A stretch of 43,270 nucleotides of DNA. It comes from Chloroflexota bacterium (GTDB lineage: Bacteria > Chloroflexota > Anaerolineae > UBA4142). The position numbers and the translations under genes were made by a program. The notes beneath the pieces were generated by a model that made no database searches, was not told the origin of the DNA, and saw only the letters and a program-made list of their open reading frames with translations. Within the stretch, counting starts at the first letter, position 1. Every line of letters starts with the position of its first letter. Below, one piece after another: positions 16,111 through 23,966 of this stretch. The stretch is from contig JACRMI010000100.1 of assembly GCA_016215025.1 (NCBI GenBank), positions 1-43,270 on the forward strand, read 5' to 3'.

Positions 16111-17545
16111 GTGGTGACACGTCCGTGGCGCGGCGAAAGCTCATTTTTGGTGGCGCACCGAGAAGGGTCGCGATCTCTTCAATGTGAAAGACGCCAAACT
16201 CATTTCCAGCATACACAATTACTTGAAAGCCTTTCGCAATCAAGCGACTCCCGCTGCGCGTATGAAACAGTTTGACGTAGTTGTACCCTAACAACTTCAT
16301 CACCACGCTCATCGTCACGGCGGCGAGACTGCGTCCCCACAGCGTTTCCAAGCCCCAGCCCTGTTTCAGTTCGCGGTTGCCGTCATTCTCAATGCCCCAG
16401 CGCGCTCCATATTGCCGATCAACGCGGATTGCATCCTGGGTTGGGATGGTCGTTACCAAGCCGCGCGCGTCCTCCAGCGTCTCGTCGTCTTTGCGTTGGA
16501 GAATTCCATTGAGTGGGATGCAACAACTCGACCAGGTCGTGAGACCCTCGAAGCCTTTCACGCGAATCGGCACGACCACCTTTTGCTTGGGTTGATCTTT
16601 CTGCACACGCCGCCGAACGAGTTTGGTGTAAGTCTGCCAGGGACGTTGGTCAATGCGCGCCAGACCGCGCATGTCTTCGAGAATGTCCATGTTCTCTTTG
16701 ACGGGGATGATCACATCAATGCCATGATCGCCTTTCAGCCAGTTGATCAAGTCTCCGTCCACAAACTCACGATCCATCAACAGCAGTTCAATCGCTCCCG
16801 CACCCCCTAGCTGTAGGGTTTCGGTGACCATCTCCCGCACAACCTGTAGGGCATTCGTGTTGAGCGGCACGAGCCGATAACTCACCACCAATTCGCGGTC
16901 GGTTTTCAGATTCAGCAGATAGATGAGTTTGTAACCGGTCTTGGTCTCGTAGGTGACGCTGCCATCTTTATGCCGCACCGGCACCGTGATCATGCCGGTA
17001 CCTTCAAAGGTCTTGGCATCGCCGACCAGAAGCTCTGTGCCATCAATCGCGTAGATTCCACCCCGCACATCGTTCGCGCGGAAGAACTCGCCAAGGCAGC
17101 CGGTGAAGAACTGCTGACTCTGTGTGGGTGCAATGGCTTTCAGCAAATTGCGCAAGTCGTCTTCGTGGAAGGGTAACCGTTTCGGTTGTTGGTTTTTCTT
17201 TTTCGGTCCGCGTTGGGTAAAGCCGTTAGCAATCTGTTGCGCATTGCAACCAAGAAAGTGAAGCAGTCCAGCATCTTTGAAAAGACGCTCGGGGGTATTG
17301 GCAATCGTCGGAATGCCCGCCACGGGCAGGATGGCGAGACCCCGTTTCTGCAACTCATTGGGAATGCCCGCGCGTTGTTCCACGACTTCGACCTGGTCGA
17401 GATGTTCAAAGAATTTTAGGGACGCCATCAAATAGACCAATTCATCCGCGCGCCCCATGCCGGTTTGCACAAGTCCATCATATTCGCCGCGCCGGAGCTT
17501 CTCAGCCACAGCCGCGCGGTTCTCGTTCAGAAATGTCCATGGCAT
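16106..17545 (-). CDS. DDE transposase (DDE_Tnp_1/IS4-like)
   Basis: 479 aa from ATG 17545, with AGGTGA a few bases upstream. Catalytic triad candidates: IYAIDGTELL (first Asp), LLLMDREFVDGD (second Asp) and RWGIENDGNRELKQGWG (Glu, in the YxxRWxIE context typical of IS4-type DDE_Tnp_1 enzymes). It is intact with no internal stop. The C-terminal codons extend into the left inverted repeat (16106-16110). Precise IS family not determined. It catalyses cut-and-paste movement of the element. Confidence 0.85.
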   Translation of the reverse strand: MPWTFLNENRAAVAEKLRRGEYDGLVQTGMGRADELVYLMASLKFFEHLDQVEVVEQRAGIPNELQKRGLAILPVAGIPTIANTPERLFKDAGLLHFLGCNAQQIANGFTQRGPKKKNQQPKRLPFHEDDLRNLLKAIAPTQSQQFFTGCLGEFFRANDVRGGIYAIDGTELLVGDAKTFEGTGMITVPVRHKDGSVTYETKTGYKLIYLLNLKTDRELVVSYRLVPLNTNALQVVREMVTETLQLGGAGAIELLLMDREFVDGDLINWLKGDHGIDVIIPVKENMDILEDMRGLARIDQRPWQTYTKLVRRRVQKDQPKQKVVVPIRVKGFEGLTTWSSCCIPLNGILQRKDDETLEDARGLVTTIPTQDAIRVDRQYGARWGIENDGNRELKQGWGLETLWGRSLAAVTMSVVMKLLGYNYVKLFHTRSGSRLIAKGFQVIVYAGNEFGVFHIEEIATLLGAPPKMSFRRATDVSPP

Positions 17546-18463
17546 GGCGGGTCACCTGCCTTTCAAGCCAAGTATACCCGTCTTTGGGGCTTAATTCAAT
17601 TTCTCTGGGGACTGGCAGGCAGCGGCATCTGCGCGAGTTTAGCCGCCAAGGGGTATAAGGTGCGCGCTATGGTGCGTGCCCCATCGAACCCAGATCGTGT
17701 CAATGCGCTCAAGGGGTTAGGCATCGAACTGGTTACAGGGGATTTACGCGATCCGTCTTCGCTACAAACGGCGTGCGCGGGCATGGAAGCAGTGATTACC
17801 ACGGTCTCGTCGATGCCGTTTTCGTATCAACCTGGGAATGACATTCAATCCGTTGATCTTGACGGCGACACGAGTTTGATCGCTGCCGCAAAAGAAGCAG
17901 GCGTTCGCCAGTTTGTGTACACCTCATTTACTGGCAACATCACCCGATCGTTTCCATTGGGCGATGCGAAACGCACCGTCGAACAGCGTGTCAAGATGAG
18001 CGGCATGATGTACACGATTTTGCGTCCTGGGTATTTCATGGAAGTTTGGCTCTCGCCGGCGGTTGGTTTTGATGCGGCGAATGCCAAGGCGACTATCTAT
18101 GGCACAGGCGATCAACAGATCAGTTGGATCGCGGTTCAAGATGTTGTCGCATTCGCAGTGGCGGCGTTGGAGAATCCATCCGCGTGCAACGCGATTATCG
18201 AAATGGGTGGACCTGCCGCTGTGAGTCCAAATCGAGTCATCGCACTGTTCGAGAAAAACACTGGTCGCAAATTTGAGGTGGTGCAGGTGCCGCCTGAAGC
18301 ACTGCAACAGCAATTCGATCAAGCGACCGATCCGATGCAAAAATCGTTTGCGGCTTTGATGTTGAGTTACGCCAAAGGCGATCCCATCGAGATGAAGGAA
18401 ACGGCGCGCACGTTTGGCATTCAGCTCAAGTCGATTGAACAATTTGTTCAAGGCGCGGCGTAG
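17465..18463 (+). CDS. NmrA-like NAD(P)-binding protein whose 5' end was replaced by the IS
   Basis: Genuine family sequence starts at ~17609 with GLAGSGICASLAAKGYKVRAM, which is the second half of the normal beta1-GATGxxG nucleotide-binding loop; the preceding GATG and start codon are missing, replaced by the IS end. The frame stays open leftward through the IS end to ATG 17465, antisense to the transposase, so a hybrid product with ~48 foreign residues is possible. The rest is intact: VTGDLRDPSSL, FVYTSFTGN, YTILRPGYFMEVW. The atypical-SDR family binds NAD(P)H and reduces small substrates or senses redox state. Without the Gly-rich loop it is probably inactive. Paralogue of 18605-19483. Confidence 0.7.
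   Translation: MHKSIIFAAPELLSHSRAVLVQKCPWHGGSPAFQAKYTRLWGLIQFLWGLAGSGICASLAAKGYKVRAMVRAPSNPDRVNALKGLGIELVTGDLRDPSSLQTACAGMEAVITTVSSMPFSYQPGNDIQSVDLDGDTSLIAAAKEAGVRQFVYTSFTGNITRSFPLGDAKRTVEQRVKMSGMMYTILRPGYFMEVWLSPAVGFDAANAKATIYGTGDQQISWIAVQDVVAFAVAALENPSACNAIIEMGGPAAVSPNRVIALFEKNTGRKFEVVQVPPEALQQQFDQATDPMQKSFAALMLSYAKGDPIEMKETARTFGIQLKSIEQFVQGAA
17590..17607 (-). repeat. IS terminal inverted repeat, right
   Basis: Reverse complement of 16093-16110; reads CTTAATTCAATTTCTCTG on the + strand. Confidence 0.88.
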
Positions 18464-18545
18464 ATAGCAAGATCGTGGAACACTGGATGGAGATTGATGC
18501 CCCAGCATGATGAAGCAACTCGGCGTGCAAGCATAGAAGCGAAAA

Positions 18546-18591
18546 GGCGGAAGCAGCACAAGTCGAAAATACTCCGCTTCCGCCAGTTTTT
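18546..18591 (+). terminator. Hairpin with T run before the second NmrA-like gene
   Basis: GGCGGAAGC (18546-18554) / GCTTCCGCC (18576-18584) followed by AGTTTTT; the next ribosome binding site AAGGAG begins at 18594. Terminator or attenuator. Confidence 0.65.
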
Positions 18592-18604
18592 CAAGGAGAG
18601 CCGA

Positions 18605-19483
18605 ATGTATCTACTCGTTGGAGCGACAAGCAAACTGGGGGTGCGCGTGGCACGGCGTTTGCTCGCCGATGGCAAGCCCGTTCGCGCGATGACACGCACA
18701 CCTGCTAAAGCTGAGGAATTGAAAAAACTCGGCGCGCAAATCGTACAAGGTGACTTGCGTGACGCAGGTTCGCTCAAACGCGCATGCGCCGGAGTCGAAA
18801 AGGTTTTTGACGCTGCACATGGATTTCCGGGCGAAGGGAACAATAATCCGTTTACCGTCGACCAAGACGGCAATCGGGCGTTGGTCGATACCGCCAAAGC
18901 GGCGGGCGTCAAACATTTTGTGTTCACGTCGATGCTGGGCGCAGGCGTTGTCAATTCGGTTGATTTCTTTCGGATCAAATACGCCAGCGAAGAATATCTG
19001 TGTGCTAGTGGACTGAGCTATACGATTTTGCGCCCCAGCGCATTCATGGAATCTTGGGCGACACTTGTTGGGGAACCCATCATCAAAACGGGCAAGACCA
19101 CCATCTTTGGGCGCGGCGACAATCCGATCAATTTTGTTTCGGTGGACGATGTCGCGCGATATGCGCTCATTGCGCTCGACGATCAACGTGCGCGCAACCA
19201 AATCATCGAAATCGCCGGACCTGAAAACTTGACCATGAACCAAGTCGCCGCTGTGTTTGAGAAACTCGCAGGACATCCAGCACAAAAATCTCACGTGCCG
19301 TTGCCAATGATGCGGATCATGTCGGCGATGACGCGCCCGTTCAATCCGGCGTTTAGCCGTCAAGTTGCCGCTGGTATCAGTATGGACACCGAAGGATGGG
19401 CATTCGATCCAAACCAAGTGCTAAATCCCTTCCGCTTGCAGGCGACTAAACTCGAAGAGTTTGCCCGGGCGACGTATGGCTAG
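18605..19483 (+). CDS. NmrA-like NAD(P)-binding (atypical SDR) protein
   Basis: 292 aa from ATG 18605, supported by AAGGAG. Begins MYLLVGATSKLGVRVARRLL, an intact GATxxLG nucleotide-binding loop, followed by VQGDLRDAGSL, FVFTSMLG and YTILRPSAFMESW. Family members act as NAD(P)H:quinone-type reductases, isoflavone-reductase-like enzymes or redox sensors; substrate unknown. It is the functional paralogue of the IS-damaged neighbour, which may explain why the damage is tolerated. Overlaps the start of the next small gene by 8 bases. Confidence 0.88.
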   Translation: MYLLVGATSKLGVRVARRLLADGKPVRAMTRTPAKAEELKKLGAQIVQGDLRDAGSLKRACAGVEKVFDAAHGFPGEGNNNPFTVDQDGNRALVDTAKAAGVKHFVFTSMLGAGVVNSVDFFRIKYASEEYLCASGLSYTILRPSAFMESWATLVGEPIIKTGKTTIFGRGDNPINFVSVDDVARYALIALDDQRARNQIIEIAGPENLTMNQVAAVFEKLAGHPAQKSHVPLPMMRIMSAMTRPFNPAFSRQVAAGISMDTEGWAFDPNQVLNPFRLQATKLEEFARATYG

Positions 19484-19694
19484 TTCTGATGTGCCCGAGC
19501 ACGAAACAAATTCCTTACGCTCTCAATCATTTATTGTGCGCGTATGGCTGGAAGAGTTGAGCGACGGTAACGGCGAATGGCGCGGCAAGGTGCAATGCGT
19601 CGCCAGCGGCGAAGCGCTCTATTTTCGCGATTGGGAAAACATGGTTACGGCATTCCAGAAATTGCTTGCGCTTTCCCAAAGCCCCCAAGCTTAG
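19476..19694 (+). CDS. Small conserved-looking protein, unknown function
   Basis: 72 aa. ATG 19476 overlaps the end of the NmrA-like gene (stop 19483), the usual sign of coupling. Pattern: SFIVRVWLEELSDGNGEWRG, CVASGEALYFRDWENM, then a short amphipathic helix LLALS. I recall similar short WRGxVxHVxSGExxYFRDW proteins from Chloroflexota but cannot give a name. No signal peptide or membrane segment; probably cytoplasmic. It stands between a reductase-like gene and an exported binding protein, with no clear link to either. Confidence 0.65.
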   Translation: MASSDVPEHETNSLRSQSFIVRVWLEELSDGNGEWRGKVQCVASGEALYFRDWENMVTAFQKLLALSQSPQA

Positions 19695-19726
19695 ACTTGA
19701 CCATCCTGATCTGAGGAGCATCGAAC

Positions 19727-21310
19727 ATGAGAAACATTCGGCTAGTGCTTACCAGTGCTTCAATCTCTGCCTTGATCGCCGTTCTTCTCCTCACCGCATC
19801 GCCTACATCGGCGGTGATGAACGGCGGCATTCTGCGTTTGCCCTTTGGAGACCCCAGCACGCTTGACCCAGCCGTGGTTGGGGGTTTCACTGGATATTGG
19901 GGTTATGAACTGGCGCTCCAAGTCTTCGACGGACTCGTTCAGCTTGACGCCAACTCAAACGTGCTGCCCGCGATTGCGTCGTCCTGGATTGCTTCACCTG
20001 ATGCGCGCGTGTTTACGTTCACGTTGCGGAACGATGTCTATTTTCATAACGGACGCCAAGTCACGTCGGCAGACTTTGTCTATTCGTGGAATCGTGCCAT
20101 CGCGCAAAGTGGGGCGAACGGTTATACCTATCTTACGTCCAGCATTTATGCGTTTACTGCGCCCCTAAATTTTACTTTCGTCGTTACCCTCACCCAATCC
20201 CAGTCGTCATTTTTGTCCATCGCGGCGCTCCCACTTTTTTCTGTGATTCCTTCAGAGAGTGCGGGCACGATTGGCACACAACCCATCGGCACCGGCGCAT
20301 TCAAGTTCGTGAGTTGGACACATGGCGCGGGTGGCAAAATCGTTTTGCAGGCAAATCCCAACTACTTTGGCGGCGTGCCTTATCTGGCAGGCGTCGAATA
20401 CAAATACTCTCCGACGACCAGCGCGCAATGGGCTGACTTCCAAGCGAACAACCTGGATGTGACTCGCATTCCCACCTCCACCTGGGACAGCGTCAAGACC
20501 GATCCGAACGTCATCACGCAAACGAACATGTACATGCGCGGTTTGGGAATCGATACGGTGGCATTTCCAGATGTGAATGTGCGCCGCGCATTTCAACAAT
20601 CGATTGATCGTGCTGGCATGGTCAATGATCCGCTGATTACGGTCTATACCGGCACGCGCCCAATCGCGTATGGCGCAGTTTCGCCCGGCATGGGCGCGTA
20701 CGACAACAGCGACATTAGCATCGCTTTCAATCCGACGAATGCGTTGGCTTTGCTCGCGGCAGCAGGATGGACAGACACGAACGCCGATGGCATTCTCGAT
20801 AATGGTGCTGGCACGAACTTGACGATTCTGTTGTACGGAATCAATAACCGGGTCCGCCAACGCTTGGTGAACGATCTATCGAATATTGGTGGAAGCGGAG
20901 TAGGCGCGTCGGTGACCGTAACGACCAATCAGAGCGCGCCAGGAATCAAGATGTTTATGGATTTGTGGGTCTCGGAGTATCCTGATCCAGCAGATGATTT
21001 GTCCGGTTATTATACCAGTCAATATTACGCGTCGGAGACTCATTACAACAGCGCCGCGTTCAACAGCTTTTACAACGCTGGACTCACCAGCATCGACCCA
21101 GCCACGCGCAATGCGGCGTTCCATGCGGCTGACTCTCAAATCGTCATCACGGATGCAATTCGACTGCCCATCTTTTACAGCACAGCTACGCCCATGATGA
21201 AAAAATCCTACGTCAAAGGATTACAGCGCAGCACCTGGTCAGGCTATCCCATGCTCAAATCGGTGTGGCTCGATTTGAATTTTCTTCATCTGCCGCTCGT
21301 CTTGCGTTAA
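19727..21310 (+). CDS. ABC transporter substrate-binding protein, family 5 (peptide/nickel type)
   Basis: 527 aa with GAGGAG before ATG 19727 and an N-terminal signal peptide (hydrophobic ~10-27, cleavage near SPTSA). The SBP_bac_5 fold shows in GGILRLPFGDPSTLDPAVV, YELALQVFDGLVQLD, the WxxxxDxxxxTFTLR-type segment and RRAFQQSIDR. No Cys lipobox; the C-terminus is HLPLVLR. No permease or ATPase gene is adjacent, so it must use a distant transporter or serve as a surface binding protein. Ligand probably oligopeptide-like (family knowledge). Confidence 0.88.
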   Translation: MRNIRLVLTSASISALIAVLLLTASPTSAVMNGGILRLPFGDPSTLDPAVVGGFTGYWGYELALQVFDGLVQLDANSNVLPAIASSWIASPDARVFTFTLRNDVYFHNGRQVTSADFVYSWNRAIAQSGANGYTYLTSSIYAFTAPLNFTFVVTLTQSQSSFLSIAALPLFSVIPSESAGTIGTQPIGTGAFKFVSWTHGAGGKIVLQANPNYFGGVPYLAGVEYKYSPTTSAQWADFQANNLDVTRIPTSTWDSVKTDPNVITQTNMYMRGLGIDTVAFPDVNVRRAFQQSIDRAGMVNDPLITVYTGTRPIAYGAVSPGMGAYDNSDISIAFNPTNALALLAAAGWTDTNADGILDNGAGTNLTILLYGINNRVRQRLVNDLSNIGGSGVGASVTVTTNQSAPGIKMFMDLWVSEYPDPADDLSGYYTSQYYASETHYNSAAFNSFYNAGLTSIDPATRNAAFHAADSQIVITDAIRLPIFYSTATPMMKKSYVKGLQRSTWSGYPMLKSVWLDLNFLHLPLVLR

Positions 21311-21322
21311 AGGAGAAGCATC

Positions 21323-22342
21323 ATGCTCACAAAAAAATCCTCCGAACCACAGTCCATTGCTCTAGTTTTACTCTGCTTGATGATCGCGTTTCTTGCTGCA
21401 TGTGCGTCTGCGCCAACGCCGACACCAACTATTCCTCCCGGACCCACGGTCGCGCCCATGGCTTCGACCACTCAAACTCTGGAACTTGTCTGGAACATCC
21501 ACGGTGATCCGAATCCACTGGTAGTACCGATCGGCATCGCCGTCGATAGCGATGGCTATGTCTATGTCGTCGATTCTGGGAACGAACGCGTGCAAAAGTT
21601 TGATCGGAATGGCAAGTTTGTAACGATGTGGGGCTTCAAGGGCAACGGCGATGGGCAGTTTAGTTTTGATGGTGGCGGCGTGATCGGCATCGATACCGAG
21701 AATAATCTCTACGTCGGCGATAACGGAAATTATCGCGTGCAGAAATTCGACCGCAATGGAAAATTTTTGACCAAGTGGGGCAGCCCTGGCTCTGGCGAAG
21801 GTCAATTCGGTTTTATCACTTCGCTCAAGATCGACCGTCAGAACCACGTGTATGTTCTGGATACCGACTATCATCACGTCGAGGTTTTTGATGGTTCGGG
21901 AAAATTCTTAAACCGTTGGGGTAAAAAGGGCTATGTCGATGGCACCTTTTATTACGAGTCGTCTTTGGCAATCGACAGTCATGGGCAGATTTGGATCGCC
22001 GGTGCAACCTCATTCCCGCCTTCGCCACTGCAAGTGTTCGATTCAAATGGCAAGTGGCTCAAGGGATACAATCCCGGCTTGGTCGGTAACTCGGTCACGC
22101 AATTCTACGAAATCATTTTCGACCAACAAGACAATATCTACGTTTCCGATCAAAACAATCGGCGAATCGTCAAATTCGATTCTCATGGCAATTGGCTTGG
22201 TGCGTGGGGTGGTTATGGCAATCAAGATGGGCATTTCGATAAAATGGAAGGAATTTATGTGGATAAAGACGGTTTTATCTACGTAGCGGACCGCAAGAAT
22301 AACAACGTCCAAAAATTTCGCCAAGCATCACCGCAACGCTAA
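21323..22342 (+). CDS. NHL-repeat beta-propeller lipoprotein
   Basis: 339 aa, AAAGGAG before ATG 21323, 12 bases after the binding-protein stop, so likely co-transcribed. Signal peptide with lipobox FLAAC, then a Thr/Pro linker (APTPTPTIPPGP). Six NHL-type blades follow, with repeats of the form IAVDSDGYVYVVDSGNERVQ and KFDRNGKFxxxWG (~residues 60-335). An extracytoplasmic six-bladed propeller, anchored to the membrane by lipid; it may bind a protein or ligand. No catalytic residues can be named. Confidence 0.85.
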   Translation: MLTKKSSEPQSIALVLLCLMIAFLAACASAPTPTPTIPPGPTVAPMASTTQTLELVWNIHGDPNPLVVPIGIAVDSDGYVYVVDSGNERVQKFDRNGKFVTMWGFKGNGDGQFSFDGGGVIGIDTENNLYVGDNGNYRVQKFDRNGKFLTKWGSPGSGEGQFGFITSLKIDRQNHVYVLDTDYHHVEVFDGSGKFLNRWGKKGYVDGTFYYESSLAIDSHGQIWIAGATSFPPSPLQVFDSNGKWLKGYNPGLVGNSVTQFYEIIFDQQDNIYVSDQNNRRIVKFDSHGNWLGAWGGYGNQDGHFDKMEGIYVDKDGFIYVADRKNNNVQKFRQASPQR

Positions 22343-22353
22343 CGCATCAAAAT

Positions 22354-22363
22354 GTGCTATAAT
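22354..22363 (+). promoter_or_regulatory. Extended -10 promoter for the RibD_C gene
   Basis: TGCTATAAT, i.e. perfect TATAAT (22358-22363) with the TG extension, immediately after stop 22342 and ~46 bases before ATG 22409; no good -35 box. Confidence 0.6.
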
Positions 22364-22408
22364 TTCCGCCATGAATTCTCGCACCAGGATGCGGGCTAGC
22401 GGAGTGCA

Positions 22409-23257
22409 ATGCAAATCCCATTTGAAACTCTATACGATCCCAAGCGCGACGTCGAAATAATATTACCTTCGACGCTGGCGCAAATTTATGGGCGGCTTGA
22501 TTTTCCCAATCATGCTGGGCGTTCATACGTCATTAGCAATTTCGTGACGACGCTCGACGGTGTAACGACACTCGGCATCAAAGGTTACGAAAGCGGTAAA
22601 TACATCAGCGGCTCGAATCAACATGATCGAATGTTGATGGGCTTGCTGCGCGCTGTCGCCGATGCGGTCGTCATCGCGACGGGAACCTTGCGCGTCGTGC
22701 CGCGTGGGTTATGGACGGCGGAAAATGTTTATCCGAATTTTGCCGACGAATTCCGTGCGCTTCGCCAAATGCTCAAGAAACCGGAATCGCCTTTGAATGT
22801 CATCGTGACCGGCAGCGGCAATATCGATCCGAGTCTGCCGGTGTTTCAATCGGGCCGCGTGCCGACGTTGATCGTCACAACCGCAGAAGGTTCGTCGAAG
22901 ATTTCAAAACATTCGTTGCCGAGTTCGACTCGCTGGGTTGAGGCAACTCGCCAGCCTCGTATCGCTGCCTCTGAATTGATCGACGCGGTTACAAAAGCGT
23001 GTGGTACGCCGGACCCACTCCTTTTGATCGAAGGCGGACCGCAGTTGATGAGCACGCTGTTTGCGGAACATTTGCTCGACGAGCAATTTTTGACGCTGGC
23101 TCCGCAAATCGCCGGACGTGATGACACCTCGCGGCGTCCGGGGCTGGTTGCTGGACAGGTTTTCGCGCCCGAATCAGAGATTTGGGGAACACTCGTCGGA
23201 ATCAAGCGCGTGGGTGAGCATTTATTCCTGCGCTATGCATTTGAATCGAAAAAATAG
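22409..23257 (+). CDS. RibD C-terminal-domain / dihydrofolate-reductase-like reductase
   Basis: 282 aa; GGAG lies 5 bases before ATG 22409. The fold is that of the riboflavin-biosynthesis reductase domain: RSYVISNFVTTLDGVTTLG, DRMLMGLLRAVADAVVIATG and LLLIEGGPQLMSTLF, where the last resembles the conserved GGP segment. NADPH-dependent reduction of a pyrimidine or pterin-like substrate is expected. It lacks the deaminase domain of full RibD and no riboflavin genes adjoin, so a general RibD_C oxidoreductase is the safer call. Confidence 0.85.
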   Translation: MQIPFETLYDPKRDVEIILPSTLAQIYGRLDFPNHAGRSYVISNFVTTLDGVTTLGIKGYESGKYISGSNQHDRMLMGLLRAVADAVVIATGTLRVVPRGLWTAENVYPNFADEFRALRQMLKKPESPLNVIVTGSGNIDPSLPVFQSGRVPTLIVTTAEGSSKISKHSLPSSTRWVEATRQPRIAASELIDAVTKACGTPDPLLLIEGGPQLMSTLFAEHLLDEQFLTLAPQIAGRDDTSRRPGLVAGQVFAPESEIWGTLVGIKRVGEHLFLRYAFESKK

Positions 23258-23312
23258 ATTAGCGGGGAGAGTCGTAAGCTTGCCTTAACATGAATTGGAC
23301 TTTTCTGCTACC

Positions 23313-23330
23313 ATTTTCAGACCTGAAAAT
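23313..23330. promoter_or_regulatory. Palindromic operator candidate upstream of rubrerythrin
   Basis: ATTTTCAG-AC-CTGAAAAT: 8-bp perfect arms with a 2-base centre, 44 bases before ATG 23375. A typical size for a dimeric repressor site; it is not a classic PerR box. Confidence 0.45.
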
Positions 23331-23374
23331 AGTAAACTGGGCGCATATCTCGAAACAACTTCAAGGAGGATTCT

Positions 23375-23872
23375 ATGAAAGAGATGACCAAAGCCAATCT
23401 GTCGGCAGCGTTCGCCGGCGAGAGTCAGGCACATATGAAGTACTTGGCATTCGCCGATCAAGCCGAGCGTGAAGGATTACCCAACGTTGCCCGGTTGTTC
23501 CGCGCCGCATCCTACGCCGAACAAATGCACGCTATCGCCCATTTGCGCACGCTCGGCGGCATCAACGACACCGTCACGAATCTGGGAGCCGCGTTTGGCG
23601 GCGAGACGTTTGAAATCGACGAAATGTATCCAGCCTACATGGCTGTCGCCGATGTGCAACAAGAAAAAGCGGCGAAGGTCAGCATGGATCGCGCCCTCCA
23701 AGCCGAAAAAGTCCACGCGAAATTGTACGCCGCGGCGAAGGACTGCGCTTCGGAAAAGCAAGATTTCAACATCGGCGCGATTTACGTTTGCGAAGTTTGT
23801 GGTTACACGGTAGAAGGTGCCGCGCCCGAGAAATGCCCGCTCTGCAATAGCACCAAGTTCCGCAAGTTCTAA
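23375..23872 (+). CDS. Rubrerythrin
   Basis: 165 aa, AAGGAGG before ATG 23375. An N-terminal ferritin-like four-helix domain carries the di-iron ligands (AGESQAHMKY; YAEQMHAIAH; later DVQQEKAAK and AEKVHAKLY) and a C-terminal rubredoxin-like Fe(Cys)4 site reads YVCEVCGYTVEG...CPLC. It is a cytoplasmic peroxide reductase protecting anaerobes and microaerophiles. Single gene with its own operator candidate and terminator. Relevant to the oxygen/iron theme of the ODP genes at 3293-5307, though not adjacent. Confidence 0.93.
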   Translation: MKEMTKANLSAAFAGESQAHMKYLAFADQAEREGLPNVARLFRAASYAEQMHAIAHLRTLGGINDTVTNLGAAFGGETFEIDEMYPAYMAVADVQQEKAAKVSMDRALQAEKVHAKLYAAAKDCASEKQDFNIGAIYVCEVCGYTVEGAAPEKCPLCNSTKFRKF

Positions 23873-23889
23873 CTAGAATCTGCTCGCTG

Positions 23890-23925
23890 AACCGGCAAAG
23901 GAAAAAATCCTTTGCCGGTTTTTTT
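23890..23925 (+). terminator. Intrinsic terminator of the rubrerythrin gene
   Basis: AACCGGCAAAGGA / TCCTTTGCCGGTT, 13-bp perfect stem, A5 loop, T tail. Confidence 0.92.
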
Positions 23926-23930
23926 ATCAC

Positions 23931-23959
23931 TTGCGCGCCACTTGGGTCAATGTTAAAAT
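23931..23959 (+). promoter_or_regulatory. Promoter giving a possibly leaderless permease mRNA
   Basis: TTGCGC (23931-23936), 17-base spacer, TAAAAT (23954-23959). The expected start (~23966) coincides with ATG 23967, which has no ribosome binding site. Confidence 0.5.
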
Positions 23960-23966
23960 ATCGACC

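Larger units (their letters stand above)
16093..17607 (-). mobile_element. Complete DDE insertion sequence, 1515 bp
   Basis: Bounded by 18-bp perfect terminal inverted repeats CAGAGAAATTGAATTAAG at 16093-16110 and (reverse complement) 17590-17607. One transposase gene on the - strand fills it. Flanks (...GATCAAGA and GGGACTGG...) show no direct target duplication. The right end cuts directly into the Rossmann motif of the next + strand gene, whose first codons are not found left of the element, so insertion was accompanied or followed by a deletion. Part of the end sequence, AATTCAATT, also occurs just outside the left end (16074-16082). Confidence 0.88.

Noticed and set aside
22371..22461. 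Mini-ORF starting at ATG 22371 close to the predicted transcription start
   Set aside because: Out of frame with the RibD_C gene and without ribosome binding site; composition not coding-like. The real start at 22409 has GGAG.
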